Shown: positions 26,101 to 40,040, counted from the stretch's first letter. The stretch: DNA of 64,000 nucleotides from Mugil cephalus (GCF_022458985.1 NC_061783.1:1332413-1396412); one strand, 5' to 3'. A program made the numbers and translations. The notes: generated from the sequence alone by a model not told the origin.

Positions 26101-28804
26101 TACAAAAGAACTAACACCAAATAGCAATCCCTCATTTAGACAGGAAGTCAAAGAGCTGCTGAACATACCACCACCCCCTAAAGTCAAAGCACCATGTCCT
26201 CCTCCTCCAGAGACATGGGCCCATAACGGATACACTTTTGAGCTCCTGTGTGGACCTCGCACTGTCAGCAAAGTTGTTCATAAACCAGCACAGATACGGG
26301 AAAACACTGGTAACCTGGCAGAAATCCAGACTGAAAGAAAAGATACACAAGTTTTAGAGGAACACCAGAAAACTGCAGAAAATTCTGTCTTGACATTATC
26401 AGAAAATGAAACAATGACTGAGGCATTGACAACAATTCATCCAGAAGCTGTTCACGTGCCACATGAGGTGAGAAAATGTCCAGCTACACAAGAAATTAGG
26501 CCTTCAATCCAGGACAAAGGAAATGAAAGTGTAGAGGTTCATTTACAAGAACAAAGTAGTAGCTATGTATTGAGGGACCCTGAGAGTGAAGTAACAACTC
26601 CAAAGAAAGATCCACCTCCTGTGATGAAGAAACCTATATCAGTGCTGCACAGAGAGGAAACTGTGTTGACAGAGCAGTCACAAAGGGCACAACAAAAGGA
26701 AATGAGTACCAGTGCTGCAAGAGATGATCATTTACCTGTTGAGAACCATGCACTTTCCCAGAATGGTGTAACAGTTTTAGTGGATAATAGCGAGAATGGG
26801 ATGGATAAAAGCAAAGTTCCGTCAGTGCAAACACTTACAATGGACGCCCCCAAAATGAATAAGGTCTCACCCCCACCGACCCCTCCCCCAGCATACCAAC
26901 CAACACCTCCTCTGTCAAGGAAATCCCCTCCCTCATCAGTATCTATGCCACCAAAAGAATTACACAGGGTACAGGAGGAAATACAAGTTGTGGAGTCTTC
27001 CTGGCCACCTCCTCCACCTCCTTTGGAAGGGGACTCTGTTTTTGATGGAGGGGATGAGGTAGACTTTCCTCCACCTCCTCCACCCATCATAACACACAGT
27101 GTGCCAGATGTGGACCTCCCTCCTGGGAATACTGTGGAAAATCCCGATTTTCCCTCAGCTATTTCCCAACCAGTTACAACTGACAACAAACCAGTAGCTG
27201 TTGTATCAAAAGATAACACTGGAGATGAGATTTGCCATCTAGTACAGAATATTCCATCTGTTTCAGACAATGTCTCAACTCCAGAATTGCCTCTCTTACT
27301 GCCTATTACAAGTGCAGAGAGCACAGTGTCAACCATTACTGGAGTTCCTGACAGCATTTTCCTGAAGAGAAGCTCTCTGAAAACTGATGATCAGTCTCTT
27401 TCTGTACTTCCTGTCAGTGCTCAAGCTTCAGTTCAGACTACTCTTCCAGCAGAAAATGTAGGCCATGGGGTTAGTTTCAGAAGGCAACCCAGTGTAGCCG
27501 GTCGAGATGCCAGGAGCAAGGAGATCCTCTCACGCCAGAAAAGTGCACCCATTCCGAAAGAAGACGCTAACATACCCCTTGTCACCCCTTCCCTGCTTCA
27601 GATGGTTCGCCTCAGATCAGTCAACATGACTGAAGATCAGGTGAAAACTCCTCCTGAAGACAAGTCCACAAATGACATTACTCCAGTTCAGGAGAATGGT
27701 CCTGTGTCAACCCAAGGACCTCAAAACATTCCTCAAAAGCCTATCCGCAAGTCTTTATCACTGAAATCTTCCCCTCAGACAGTAAAAACATCCTCTGTGA
27801 CACTGAACCCTCCGTCATTGCGCTTACAGGAAGCCATTCGTATGAAAACTGCAGCCATGTCTTTAAGGGATGGTGTTCCTTCCAGACTGGGTGTAATACC
27901 ACCCATGTACAGCTATGTCAATGAACCAGGAGCTCTGTCTCTGAAATCTCCTGAAGGATGTGACATGTACAAGTCCCCAGCCTCTACCGCCAGCTTTATC
28001 TTCTCCAGGAGCACAAAAAAAGTTATTATAGAGACTGCAGCCACCTCCTCCCCAGAGGCTCAGTCAAGTCTGAAACAAAACTTGGCAGCCGAGCTCATGA
28101 AAGTTTCTGACCAATCAAAGGTGGCTGCCTCCTCAAATGGTGGGTTGAAGTGTGATAAAGTTCCTCCACCAGTAGCAAAGAAGCCAACCCCAGGCAGCGT
28201 CAGTCCTTCCCAGAACTTTCCCAGTTGTCCAGAAAAGATGGAGAACAATGGAAATGGGATGTTAGAGACACAATATATGAGTGGGATAACGCCTCCTGAA
28301 AGTACAAGTAAGCACAGTTAACATCTACCATCATTATTGTTTCAGTGTATTTATGCTGAACTTGTAATTTCATACCACAATGTCAGTGTTATCATAAATG
28401 AGTAACTAACACTGCTTCTCTGCATCTTGTTATGAAAAAGCAGAATGCTAATTCTTGCATTACCATTAGTTTGAACAGCAAAGCAGTTTGATGTTACCTT
28501 ACAGAGCATGTTTTCTGTTCTCCATACCAACAAAAAGAATTTGCATCCACAAGCACTCTTCATCAAAAACCACAAAACAAACACTGCTGACTGACTTGCC
28601 AGTTAAATGTGTAAGCATGTGCTTTAATCAGCCTTAACCTGAAGCTCATGATCATGTCTCAGTAACTGAATTAGATTGGGACAGAGAACTCATTACGTGT
28701 GTTCCTGTAACTGTATTATGGTGATGCCATAATGTCTAACCTCCTCTTGTCTTTCCTTTCCAGCTATAAAAGTGACAGCGGACACAATTGAAACACTGTT
28801 TTGA
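19889..28804 (+). CDS. nhsl3: NHS-like protein 3 (KIAA1522 orthologue), 9 exons
   Basis: Exons: 19889-19946, 22470-22628, 22789-22832, 22936-23074, 24138-24245, 24333-24499, 24614-24802, 24920-28307, 28764-28804; all GT-AG, phases match, 1430 residues (human about 1035). The start MVVYLRKSIHSLLSVFKKK matches the MVV..FKKK start of human KIAA1522. Other shared blocks: YLEDLHTEAQEGL (exon 2), GSTFKP with I.N.VQKEL (exon 5), IPTVDG (exon 6), MSISPQATYLS (about 292), ERTLSPSSGYSSQSGTPT (about 594), VTPSLLQMVRLRSV (about 1176), SPASTASFIFS (about 1308). Low-complexity Ser/Pro sequence with PPAPPRR (about 487) and two runs of five or six prolines (about 983 and 1006), likely SH3 or EVH1 ligands. 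NHS-family proteins act at cell junctions and lamellipodia and bind Abi/WAVE (family knowledge); no enzyme domain is seen. Convergent with yars1, as in human 1p35. Confident. Confidence 0.95.
20333..20669 (+). mobile_element. Internally deleted Tc1-like element remnant
   Basis: The left end TCACTGATCAGGCATAACAT, with TTATGACCAC following, and the right end (CCTGTCAGTGGTTTTAATG...GACTGGTGTA) are diverged inverted copies typical of a widespread fish Tc1 family. The inside keeps only scraps of the reversed transposase gene ('ggatctagggaatttggaggccaggtcaacacc'), so most of the roughly 1-kb coding region is gone. Lies in nhsl3 intron 1b-2. Inactive. Confidence 0.8.
21201..21226. repeat. (AAAC)n microsatellite
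   Basis: Six AAAC units inside an nhsl3 intron, downstream of two T-rich runs. Confidence 0.85.
21700..21945 (+). repeat. Degenerate copy of an abundant vertebrate interspersed repeat
   Basis: Ordered phrases match the familiar fish repeat: 'tccatctgttatccag', 'cctattgcagctgg', 'ggtacacaggtcgcctttccatc', 'cacacctatgatcaatttagaatcacc' and 'gtctttggactaatggaagaagatggag'. The consensus has 'ggtcgccagtccatc', 'acctacgggcaatttagagtcacc' and 'gtctttggactgtgggaggaa'. It lies 5' of nhsl3 exon 2. The class is not certain from sequence alone. Confidence 0.65.
23087..23125. repeat. (TG)n microsatellite next to nhsl3 exon 4 donor
   Basis: About 19 TG units beginning 12 bases after the exon 4 donor GT at 23075. 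The donor itself is weak (CAAG followed by GTGGAG), so repeat length could influence splice-site use. Confidence 0.95.
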
Positions 28805-29975
28805 AAGAGCTCTGCTGCAAATTAACTGAGAAGCAGACTCGTGCCTGGGGAACAAGACCACAAGCAAGTAAAAGGACAACTCACAGCGCGGACTGACATT
28901 ACTGAGACATTAAGCTCAACTATCTGAGTGTTGTTGTGTTTTACGTCTTCTCCAAAAGCCTTAGCCTGTAATGGCCTTCCTACATATTTATGCAAAAAAT
29001 ATGTCGCTCCCAGTTTCTTATGATAGCTTTATTGTGGAGTATTTTTCTAAGGTATAGTTTATCTCCGGTTTAAGGCTCCTCAGGGTGAAATGGTGTACAT
29101 TGGCTGAACTGAAACTATTTGGCTTGTGTGAGATCGCCTCCCAGAGGATGAATTAGGAAGTTGTAACTGCAGCTCAGAGAAAAGGGTGTGTCCTGACGAA
29201 GCATTTCTGTACATTTTTATTGTTGTTGTTTTTTTTTTGTTTGTTTTTGTTTTCTCTGATGTTACATATTCCATAATTCATGGTGATTCATACAACTTTC
29301 ACAAAAGCATCCAATAGGAACAGGACATCAAGTTTCTTTCTTAGACATCTGAGTGAAGAAATTCTGAAGCTTAGTTTCAGTAATGCTTTTCACTGTGTGG
29401 AGCAGTAGTTGAGAAAAAGGGATGCCGCACACTCACAAGAAAATTAAATGTATCATCAGTTAGGACAGAGGCACTTTGGTAGATATAAAAAATCATTAAA
29501 TTTGTTCTTTGCTTTCTACACAGTTCTCGGGTAGGCCAGCCCAACATATTCTGAGAAATCCTTTGGGAAAACAGTTATGCAAATGCTTTATTTATGTGTG
29601 GTTGTTTCCACTGGTAGCACTGTCAGTCACCTTTTCCTACCAAATATGAAATATTTAAGAATCTGATTCAACTTAAAACCACTTATAGGGCTACTGATGT
29701 GGCGACCAGGCTTGGATGATTGATACACTGGAGCAGACTTTAGTGTGGGGTCAGTGTTTTTATTAGATTGTCTAACTAAAACTTCAATCCAAGCCTTTAT
29801 AGTGAAAAGTCCAGTTCATCCCCATTTGCACAAAACCCTTTCCCCCTGCAGAATCACAGGTGGATGAATTATACAGACTCTTTATAATGGGTCAAAATTC
29901 TACATTTTGGTGATTATAAAGAATTATGTACAGCTTTTACTTCTATAAATAAAATTTAAGTGTATTAAATGTCGT
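28805..29975 (+). other. nhsl3: nhsl3 3' UTR
   Basis: Runs from the stop codon TGA at 28802-28804 to shortly after the AATAAA at 29948. AT-rich and without coding potential. It also contains a T-rich run around 29224-29249. The extent is inferred from the poly(A) signal only. Confidence 0.6.
29948..29953 (+). terminator. Candidate nhsl3 polyadenylation signal
   Basis: A canonical AATAAA 1.14 kb past the nhsl3 stop, followed about 20-40 bases later by T- and GT-rich sequence (GTCGTTTTGTGCTTTTGT) that fits a downstream cleavage element. It would place the nhsl3 end about 650 bp from the yars1 stop codon on the other strand. Confidence 0.6.
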
Positions 29976-30063
29976 TTTGTGCTTTTGTACTTTAAAGTTG
30001 CAATGAGTTCTCCCATTCATGGCAAAAAAAATATTTCATTCCTGCAGACCACAGAATTCAGTG

Positions 30064-30069
30064 TTTATT
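30064..30069 (-). terminator. Candidate yars1 polyadenylation signal
   Basis: AATAAA on the minus strand, 575 bases after the yars1 stop. If used, the yars1 and nhsl3 3' ends would lie within about 100 bp of each other. Other AT-rich sites nearby cannot be excluded. Confidence 0.4.
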
Positions 30070-30643
30070 TCATATTAGAGATGATGCATTATTTGATTAT
30101 TACAGTTTCTCCATTTATCTTGTAATACATGACAGAGATTATCTTAAAGACATCATGAAAACTCATGAAACCATTTCTGTATTGCAAAGTGGCCCCTACC
30201 CTGACATTTACCATGTAGGAAAACAACAAGATTGGTTAAAGCTGGAAAAGGTCCAAAAGCGCCTAGTAAGTCCCTTTTTCGTAACCAGAGATATTTTTTA
30301 TTATTAACTTCTACTATGAACAATCAATACCACAGTCCCTCAGTTTAAGTATGCAGAAATTCTACGATTCAAAAGATCATTGACACTCAAGAAGGGAGAG
30401 GGGTAATTAATAATAATAATAATCATAGGTTGATTACTTGTATAACTTTTGTGATTTTAGACATGAAAAACTTGAAGCAGGTAACAGAATTATTCTCAGC
30501 CAGCCTGGAACATCTCAGAGTTTGGCACCAGTGTCCCATCATTCTCCAAGAAACATCCACATGAAGTTTGATGTTACTGCCATGGTGGGTTGATTATGGC
30601 CAGTAGGAGCAGCTTTAGTGGTGGATATAATGTTTGAGTGTAT

Positions 30644-33839
<3,196 letters not shown>

Positions 33840-33856
33840 GTCGCTGGGTGTTCTGA
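33840..33856 (-). other. yars1: yars1 5' UTR part of first coding exon
   Basis: On the minus strand a good acceptor (TTCTGTCCTTTAG at 33857-33869) lies 17 bases before the yars1 ATG, suggesting that the coding start is in exon 2 and that an upstream non-coding exon exists. Confidence 0.55.
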
Positions 33857-34142
33857 CTAAAGGACAGAAGTATGTAGACTTTGCTTTCGCTTTCTTTTTG
33901 CTTTGTTTTTCTTAACAAATGAGTTCCCATGAAATCCCTTTCGGTTTTAAGCTAACCACATTCAAATACAAAACAACACCGGGATATTTCACAGAACTGG
34001 TTTGACTGGTCCATAACCATCAGTGAAACTTTAGTGACAACACACAAAAACCATTCGAAAATTATCTTGGTTCCTTGTTGCAATGGAACCAACCAAGGGT
34101 TGAGATGGAAAAGACAACAGAAGACTGGAAACATCTGAACCC

Positions 34143-34166
34143 AAAAAAAAAAAAAAAAAAAAAAAA
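34143..34166. repeat. Poly(A) tract in yars1 first intron
   Basis: About 24 consecutive A on the plus strand (poly(T) on the yars1 strand). No SINE or LINE body recognised beside it. Confidence 0.85.
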
Positions 34167-35134
34167 TACATTTTAAAAAAAGAGAGAGTAACATTATGAG
34201 TCACAATGATGTACACAGATGCATGAAGGCTGGTCAGCAAAGAGCTCCTGTGCTCCTATGATAGAAAGGTGGCAGAACATAAAGTACTGCAGCCATGTTT
34301 GGCTGGTGTGATGGATCATGTTTTCTTTTAAATGACATGCATGGCTGAATTTTTCATAAACCTGGGGAACGCATAGTGCAATAGAATGTTCTATGGGAAA
34401 AAGACAAGCAGGCAGAGGCCGTGTGATGCGATGGATAAAGTCTTGAACACTTGTACGTGTGGATGTTTCACTGGAACACCACATATATCTAAACATGGTT
34501 CCATGTACAAACCTTTATGCAACAGTAGGGCACTTCAGTTCAGTGGCAGTCGTTTGAGGAGAATGCCAATGGAAATATGTGAGATGTGCTGGCAAAACAA
34601 GTTAGGCTAGATCTATAAAGGCACCAACTCTGCTGCCAACATCTTGGCATCGGACACAATAAGACACCATCAGATGTCTTATGGAAAAAATGGCCCGGGG
34701 AGTCTGATTTGTTTTTGAATAACGGAGGACACAATATTGTGTGGTTTAAACGGCCGATCGGTGTGTTTATATGTGGAACAAGAGCAAAGCGGTAAAATAC
34801 GCTTTAGCTAGCAACCAGTAAAGATGACGTTGAATTTCCTGAATCGGAAAACACGACGGCCTGCCATTTGTCTCGATAACCCACATGCCATTGAGTCAAG
34901 CTCAAGATAAAGCTGTGGCTGTCTTAGTGGACTCGCCATCGTCCATGAATGAAGAAGCCAGGTTGGACTATTTAGCTAGTTAGCGGCAGAACCCATGTGG
35001 AGTCAACGTTAACTAGCCCCTGACATGTTTCACATTAAAACTGTTAACCATAATAGCTAGCGGTTATATTTTCGTTTTATGTCACGGCGATATCTATCCA
35101 CCTCAAAGCCATACTGTAGAACGAGCTTACTTAC

Positions 35135-35296
35135 CTGAAAACAGGTCTTTACTGTGAAGCGCGTGTAAGAGAAACTGGCTGAATGGACCTGTCAGTGTTG
35201 CATCAGCGACACACACCGCTCTGCTATAGACCGCCTTCAACTCCAGGCCAAAGTAATCGAGGGCAGAGTCAGAGGGCAGGACACTATCGATTAGAT
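35135..35296 (-). other. yars1: Probable yars1 non-coding first exon and its flank
   Basis: On the minus strand this segment ends in a strong donor (CTGTTTTCAG followed by GTAAGTAAG, GT at 35133-35134) that would splice 1.28 kb to the acceptor at 33857. The segment is fully open in one frame (...YFGLELKAVYSRAV...FSQFLLHALHSKDLFS) and after splicing that frame runs into the yars1 ATG without a stop, but it contains no in-frame ATG. I take it as a 5' UTR exon; the 5' limit is uncertain, since the DNA beyond 35296 is a transposon. Confidence 0.5.
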
Positions 35297-35729
35297 CAGT
35301 GTTTCTCAAGTGTCGTGGCAAAAAGTGAGCGTTTGGATGTGTTTTGCAGTTTTCAATCAGTTTTCACCTCGCAAAAACTGACTGAAGGCCAAATACAGTT
35401 ACTCAAATACAATTCATTATTTTTCCTGCACACTCATTGATACAACCTAATCACAGTGCTGTCCTGCCATCAAATTGAAAAATAAAATTGTCAATCATAA
35501 GACTTTTTTGAATTTTCTTGACAATAACTTTTTCTTAATCCAATGGGATAAAACATGCCCTGCATGTTTTCGATGTTTCCCTCCTCCACCACACCTGATT
35601 CAAATGATCAGCTCATCATCGAGCTCTGCCTGATAAGGAGCCATTTATTTGAATCAGGTGTGTTGGAGGAAGGAAACATCGAAAACATGCAGGACAGTGG
35701 GCCCTGAGGACCGGAACTGAGAAACACTG
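35297..35729 (-). mobile_element. hAT-type MITE with 8-bp target duplication
   Basis: Perfect 12-bp terminal inverted repeats (CAGTGTTTCTCA at the left, its complement at the right end 35718-35729) are flanked by identical 8-bp copies GATTAGAT at 35289-35296 and 35730-35737, the target duplication expected of hAT insertion. Inside, 35559-35606 and 35648-35693 form a long imperfect palindrome ('cctgcatgttttcgatgtttcc' versus 'ggaaacatcgaaaacatgcagg'). The 'gaatcaggtgtgttggag' and 'ctgaggaccggaactgagaaacactg' phrases are those of an abundant teleost MITE. No transposase. It sits immediately upstream of the probable yars1 first exon. Confidence 0.9.
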
Positions 35730-35737
35730 GATTAGAT

Positions 35738-36670
35738 GTATGCACAACTTTTACTTTTATAATTGCTGTCACATCATCATCGGGCGCTGGGGCTTCTGAC
35801 CTGACTCTGGGCCCTGGTAATGGTCTCACTCATATTTAGGGAATGCCCTCATGCATGTGTGTCACCTGCCAGCCCGTGCTGGATCACATCAAGAAGAATT
35901 GATGAGTCCTGGCTATTAAGGGCTAGATTATTGTTTTAAGTCTATCACTACATGCACTATGGTAGACTTCTCTCCTCTATTAGGACACCCTTACCCCCCT
36001 GGACTCCCTCATCTCTCCAGAGATCTACACAACACCCCCTGTACCCAGTCATACTTGAGTGAGGTGACTTGGGAAGCACAGAACCCTACACACCACTAGT
36101 TCCTACCAGCACCACATGCCTCTCTTCCACTGTCTATCCTTCCACATCTTCTCTGTCCTTTGTTCTCCCCCTCTATTCACTGAGGTGTAGCACTGCCCTC
36201 CCTGCCACACAAGGTCACTCCACCCAATAAAGATCAACAGGATAGTTCCCAGGGAGGGCTGGTGATGGTCACACTCACGCACTGAAGTAATAAAGCTTTC
36301 AGCTGCAAGAATATAACTGCATCAACCTCATATAATGTTGACACCCTGTGGCGTTCAACTATGCAGACAAATGCGAAAGAAAAAAAAAGAGAGCAAGACA
36401 AAGGGGGAGACCACACACGTTTAAAGGCAAGTGATCAGAGAGAGAGAGAGAGAGAATGAAGAGCCAGGTAAATACCCTGGGGCAGGTTGTCCAGGTGCAT
36501 GTGATTTGGTTCATCAGCTCCACCCATCTACCTGCAATGAGCCTGCAGAAAAACAACCAGACCAGAAGAGGGAGGGGTTGTCACTTTGCATACTCACATT
36601 GGCACATAGCCATACACACACTATACTGGACATTATTTTACATTCCTGTATGCACATACATACATACATA
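35738..36670. other. Intergenic, no gene recognised
   Basis: Non-coding DNA between the MITE and the Tc1-like element. It contains a short (GA)n stretch near 36438-36453 and a (TACA)n run that ends at the left boundary of the Tc1-like element. Nothing else identified. Confidence 0.6.
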
Positions 36671-38184
36671 CAGCAGGTAAAATAAGTATGAACACATCAC
36701 AATTTTTCATAGAAAAACATATTTCTAAAGGTGCTATTGACATGAGATTTTCACTGGGTGTTGGTAACAATAATAATAACAGTATAATCCATACACAGAA
36801 AGAAACCAAAACAATTAAGCTCAGAAATTAAGTTATGTGAAATAATGTGAAATAACACAGGGAAAAGGTATTGACCACACACAAGAGAGGTGGAAAAAGG
36901 CATGGAAAGCCAAGACACTACCAGCTAAAACCTATCAGTGATCAGAAAGCCATCCTGCCCCTTGTCAGTGCAAATGAATATCAGCTGGTTCAGTCCAAAC
37001 TGATGGCCTATAGAAAGGTGTGTCGTTAACAAGGTGTCACACAAGGAACATCTCATGATGGGTAAAAGCAAAGAACTCTCTCAAGACCTTCACAACCTTA
37101 TTGTTACAATACATTCTAATGGCATTGGTTAGAGAAGGATTTCTAAACCTCTGAACGTTCCAGTGAGCACTGTTGGAGCCATAATCCAGAAGTGGAAAGA
37201 ACGCCATTCGACCATAAACCGGCCATGACCTGGTGCTCCTCACAAGATTTCTGACAGAGAAGTGACAAGAATTATCAGAAGAGCCAAGGACCGAAAGACC
37301 TGGAATTGGCAGGTGTTTCAAAGAAAAAAATGAGCAATGCACTCAACGGCCATGGCCTGTTGCATGCTCACCATGCAAGATATTGTAGCTCGTTTAAAGT
37401 TTGCAGCATAACATTTGGACAGGCCTGTAAAATACTTAGAGAATATAACTCTTTGGATGCTATAACACGCACCATGTTTGGAGGACAAAATGCACTGCAC
37501 ATCACCCCAAAAACACCACACCGACAGTGAAGTTTGGAGGTGGTAACATCATGGTGTGAGGCTGTTTTTCTGGTACCGGCACACTTCATATAACTGAAGG
37601 GAGGATGAATGGAAAAATGTACCGAGACATTCTTGAGAAAAATCTGCTGTAATCTACCAGAATGATGAAAATGAAACGAGGGTGGACATTTCAGCAAGAC
37701 AATGATCCCAAACACAGAGCCAAGGAAACTCTCAACTGGCTTCAGAGAAAGAATATAAAGCTGCTAGAATGGCCCAGCCAATCACCTGACATGATCTATG
37801 GAAAGAACTAAAACTCAGAGTTCATAGAAGAGGCCCACAGAACCTTCAAGATTTAAAGACTGTTTGTGTGGAGGAATAGGCCAAAATCACACCTGAGCAG
37901 CATGTGACTAGTTTCTCCATACAGGAGGCGTCTTGACGCTTCATTACCAACAAAGGCTTTTGTACAAAGTATTAAATATCAGTAAGTGTGTTCAATACTT
38001 TTTCCCTGTGTCATTTCACATTATTACACATAACTTACTTCCTGAACTTATTTGTTTTGGTTTCTTTCTATGTATAGATTACTTGGGTTGTTACCAACAC
38101 CTGGTGAAACTTTCATGTCAATAGCACCTTTAGAAATATGTTTATGAAAAATTGTGATGTGTTCAATACTTATTTTACCTGCTG
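36671..38184 (+). mobile_element. Old, inactivated Tc1-like element
   Basis: Bounded by TA dinucleotides (36669-36670 and 38185-38186) with terminal inverted repeats of roughly 200 bp: 36671-36878 and about 37988-38184. Both begin CAGCAGGTAAAATAAGTAT or close to it and each has an inner repeat ('gggaaaaggtattgaccacac' at the left end), the IR/DR layout of fish Tc1 elements. The arms differ at about one base in ten plus indels. The interior keeps transposase traces in the plus direction ('ggtggtaacatcatggtgtgaggctg', 'caagacaatgatcccaaacacag', 'gaatggcccagccaatcacctgac') broken by stops and indels. Confidence 0.9.
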
Positions 38185-38839
38185 TACATGCATACATATT
38201 AAACATGAAGGGGTCTTCTCCAAATCTGGACAGGTGATAACCAAGACGAGGAACAGACTAAAGTCTAACTCAGCTGAAATGATCTTGTTTTTTTGTTTGT
38301 TTGTTTGTTTTGTTTTGTTTTGTTTTTTTTTCATTAAAAAACATTGAAACTTCCAAGTCCTCTTCCCAGTTTCTCTTTTCCGCCGTTTTTGTTCACTGGG
38401 GAAATGACGAACGGAGTTTCCTCTGTGTTTTCCTGATCCTGTATCAGCTCTTACGGTCCATTCCCTGTTGGCCAGACTCTCTCCAATATACGGCTCTGAC
38501 CAAAATCTTAACTTACTGCCGCCTACTGACAAAAACGTGCACAACACCATCAAGAGTTCTCTGGAATGGAGTTCCAGAGTGGCGCTGCATGCTACTCATC
38601 CATAATCCTGGTCTCATGAATGTATCCATTCCTACCTGAATTAACAATTCTCCAACCTGCCAATGATTCTTCTGATATTCAGTCACTGTGGCAGCTAATT
38701 CACTTGAAATAAAACCTAACCCCTTGCATCAGCTATATACAGTATTTGTATTTAGATTCTACGTGTATACTTTAGTCCGATGTATGTATCTATGACAGCT
38801 GTATGTTTACATTTGCAATTAATAAAATATCTATCACAT
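38185..38839. other. Intergenic, unassigned
   Basis: No gene recognised. It contains a poly(T)/GTTT-rich run at 38287-38332 and a short open frame without recognisable domains. Some of it may belong to the LINE whose 3' end follows, but I cannot show that. Confidence 0.4.
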
Positions 38840-39055
38840 TTCCTGCTCTTCTCTTCTCTCTCTTCTTTCTCTACCTGCCCAGCCTTAGTCAGATGGGTGG
38901 CCCCATATAAGCTGGGTATTGCTGAAGGTTTCTTTCTGTTTAAAGAGTTTATCCTTGCCACCATCACCTTTGGTTTCGGCCCAGTTTGGTAAAGCATCTT
39001 GCCACAATTTGTATTGTTATTGATGCTTTATAAATTAAAATTTAATTCAATTGAC
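38840..39055 (+). mobile_element. LINE 3' end (L2/Rex-like), degenerate
   Basis: The series 'cagatgggtggccccatataagctgg', 'ctgaaggtttctttctgtttaaagagtttatccttgccacc', then 'gctttataaattaaaatttaattcaattga' follows the familiar 3' end of fish LINEs ('agatggc.gcccc..gagcctgg', 'ggtttcttcctgttaaaagggagtttttccttcccac', ending 'aataaaattgaattga'). Only the 3' untranslated part is recognisable. Confidence 0.65.
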
Positions 39056-39429
39056 ACATCTCCACAACCTGACTCAGTTCCCATGAGTTGTATTTATCTA
39101 AATACCCAGAAACCACTCAGTATCACTGTGTGTTATAGTAGTATGACATAATATAGCACGTAAGTACGTCGTGTACAAAGAAAAATGTCTTCCATCCATT
39201 TCAACAAGTGGCCTCTTTTAAATATTAAGTCAACAATGAATACAAATCATAAAAATAAAACGTTAACAAGATAAAATGAAGAGACAGTGACAATTACGGT
39301 CTCATTGATTTTGACATACATTTAAACTATCATGTCTGTAATGTCAATGGCAGCGCGACCATCTATCGTAATAACCGCTGTTCAAGTCTGTGCGCAACAT
39401 TTTTTTACTCATTCATAAGACGCTAAAAA

Positions 39430-39505
39430 TCTGTGACGTTTTAGGGGACAATTTCAGCCGGAGGACAGGTCATCCAAAACGGGGACGTCTGGTCACCCTA
39501 GTCCA
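39430..39505. repeat. Possible repeat terminus abutting the inip stop codon
   Basis: On the minus strand, starting within about ten bases of the inip stop codon, the sequence reads AGGGTGACCAGACGTCCCCG and then a partly repeated 'ggtgacc/ggatgacctgtcc' pattern. I recall this as the start of a repeat found in many vertebrate genomes, but I cannot name it and see no second end. If right, the inip 3' UTR is made of transposon sequence. Confidence 0.35.
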
Positions 39506-39508
39506 GAG

Positions 39509-39820
39509 TCACAAGTCGGGCTCCAGCCTTGGGAGCACCGGGAGGATGAGGTTCCCAAACGAGGAGTCCTGGGTGATGAAGAAGCCGGAGGAGTGGACGT
39601 GGGCGTGCTGCAGGGCGGCCTTCTGCTGGGCGGCTATGTGCTGCTGCTCTGCACTGTCCCTCACCTCCTTCAGGCTGGGTCTGGACGAGAGGGGGATGTT
39701 GGCGCCGGGGCTGTTCATGGATTGGTTCTGCAGCAGCCGCCTCTTTTCTTTATCCAGCTCCGCCAGGATGGCCACCCGAGCCTTGTTCTGAAACCCTTGT
39801 ACTGGAGGGTTGGTAGCCAT
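39509..39820 (-). CDS. inip: SOSS complex subunit C (INIP), single-exon coding region
   Basis: A 103-residue frame from ATG at 39820 to TGA at 39509, matching human INIP/SOSS-C (104 residues) end to end: GFQNKARVAILAELDKEKR, SRPSLKEVRDSAEQQHIAAQ, QKAALQHAHVHSSGFFITQD and a FGNLILPVLPRLEPDL-type C terminus. SOSS-C joins INTS3 and the ssDNA-binding protein hSSB1/2 in the nuclear SOSS complex, which loads on resected DNA ends and supports ATM signalling and homologous recombination (family knowledge). The coding region has no intron, whereas human INIP is split over several exons. No stop, frameshift or residual poly(A) tract is seen, so it looks functional: either an old retrocopy that replaced or joined the parent, or a locus that lost its introns. 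It lies between mfsd2a and yars1 on the same strand, not its human neighbourhood. Confidence 0.93.
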   Translation of the reverse strand: MATNPPVQGFQNKARVAILAELDKEKRRLLQNQSMNSPGANIPLSSRPSLKEVRDSAEQQHIAAQQKAALQHAHVHSSGFFITQDSSFGNLILPVLPRLEPDL

Positions 39821-40026
39821 GTTAGCTTAGCGGGCAGCAAATGTCCACGCGCCCATGAAGCAGATACAAGTAGCCGTTAGAGTTGCTTTTTATGTGGAAT
39901 GCATTCATCAGAGTGCTTTCTCTGTCCGGGGCACCAAACAAACAAAAAGTACGCCCTTCAGACAGAATTTAGTGATGAAACACGGGGGTCCTGATCCTTT
40001 CAGCTTACTGTTGTTAGCAAACGCAG

Positions 40027-40040
40027 CGGAAGCACTTCCG
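40027..40040. promoter_or_regulatory. Inverted pair of ETS-type sites upstream of inip
   Basis: CGGAAGCACTTCCG is a perfect two-half-site palindrome of the CGGAAG ETS core, about 207 bp upstream of the inip ATG. ETS (GABP/ELK) sites are typical of TATA-less housekeeping promoters, so this may drive inip. Activity is inference. Confidence 0.4.

Noticed and set aside
26728..27357. 209-codon open frame on the minus strand, glycine-rich
   Set aside because: It is the antisense shadow of the proline-rich nhsl3 exon 8; the Gly runs mirror the Pro codons.
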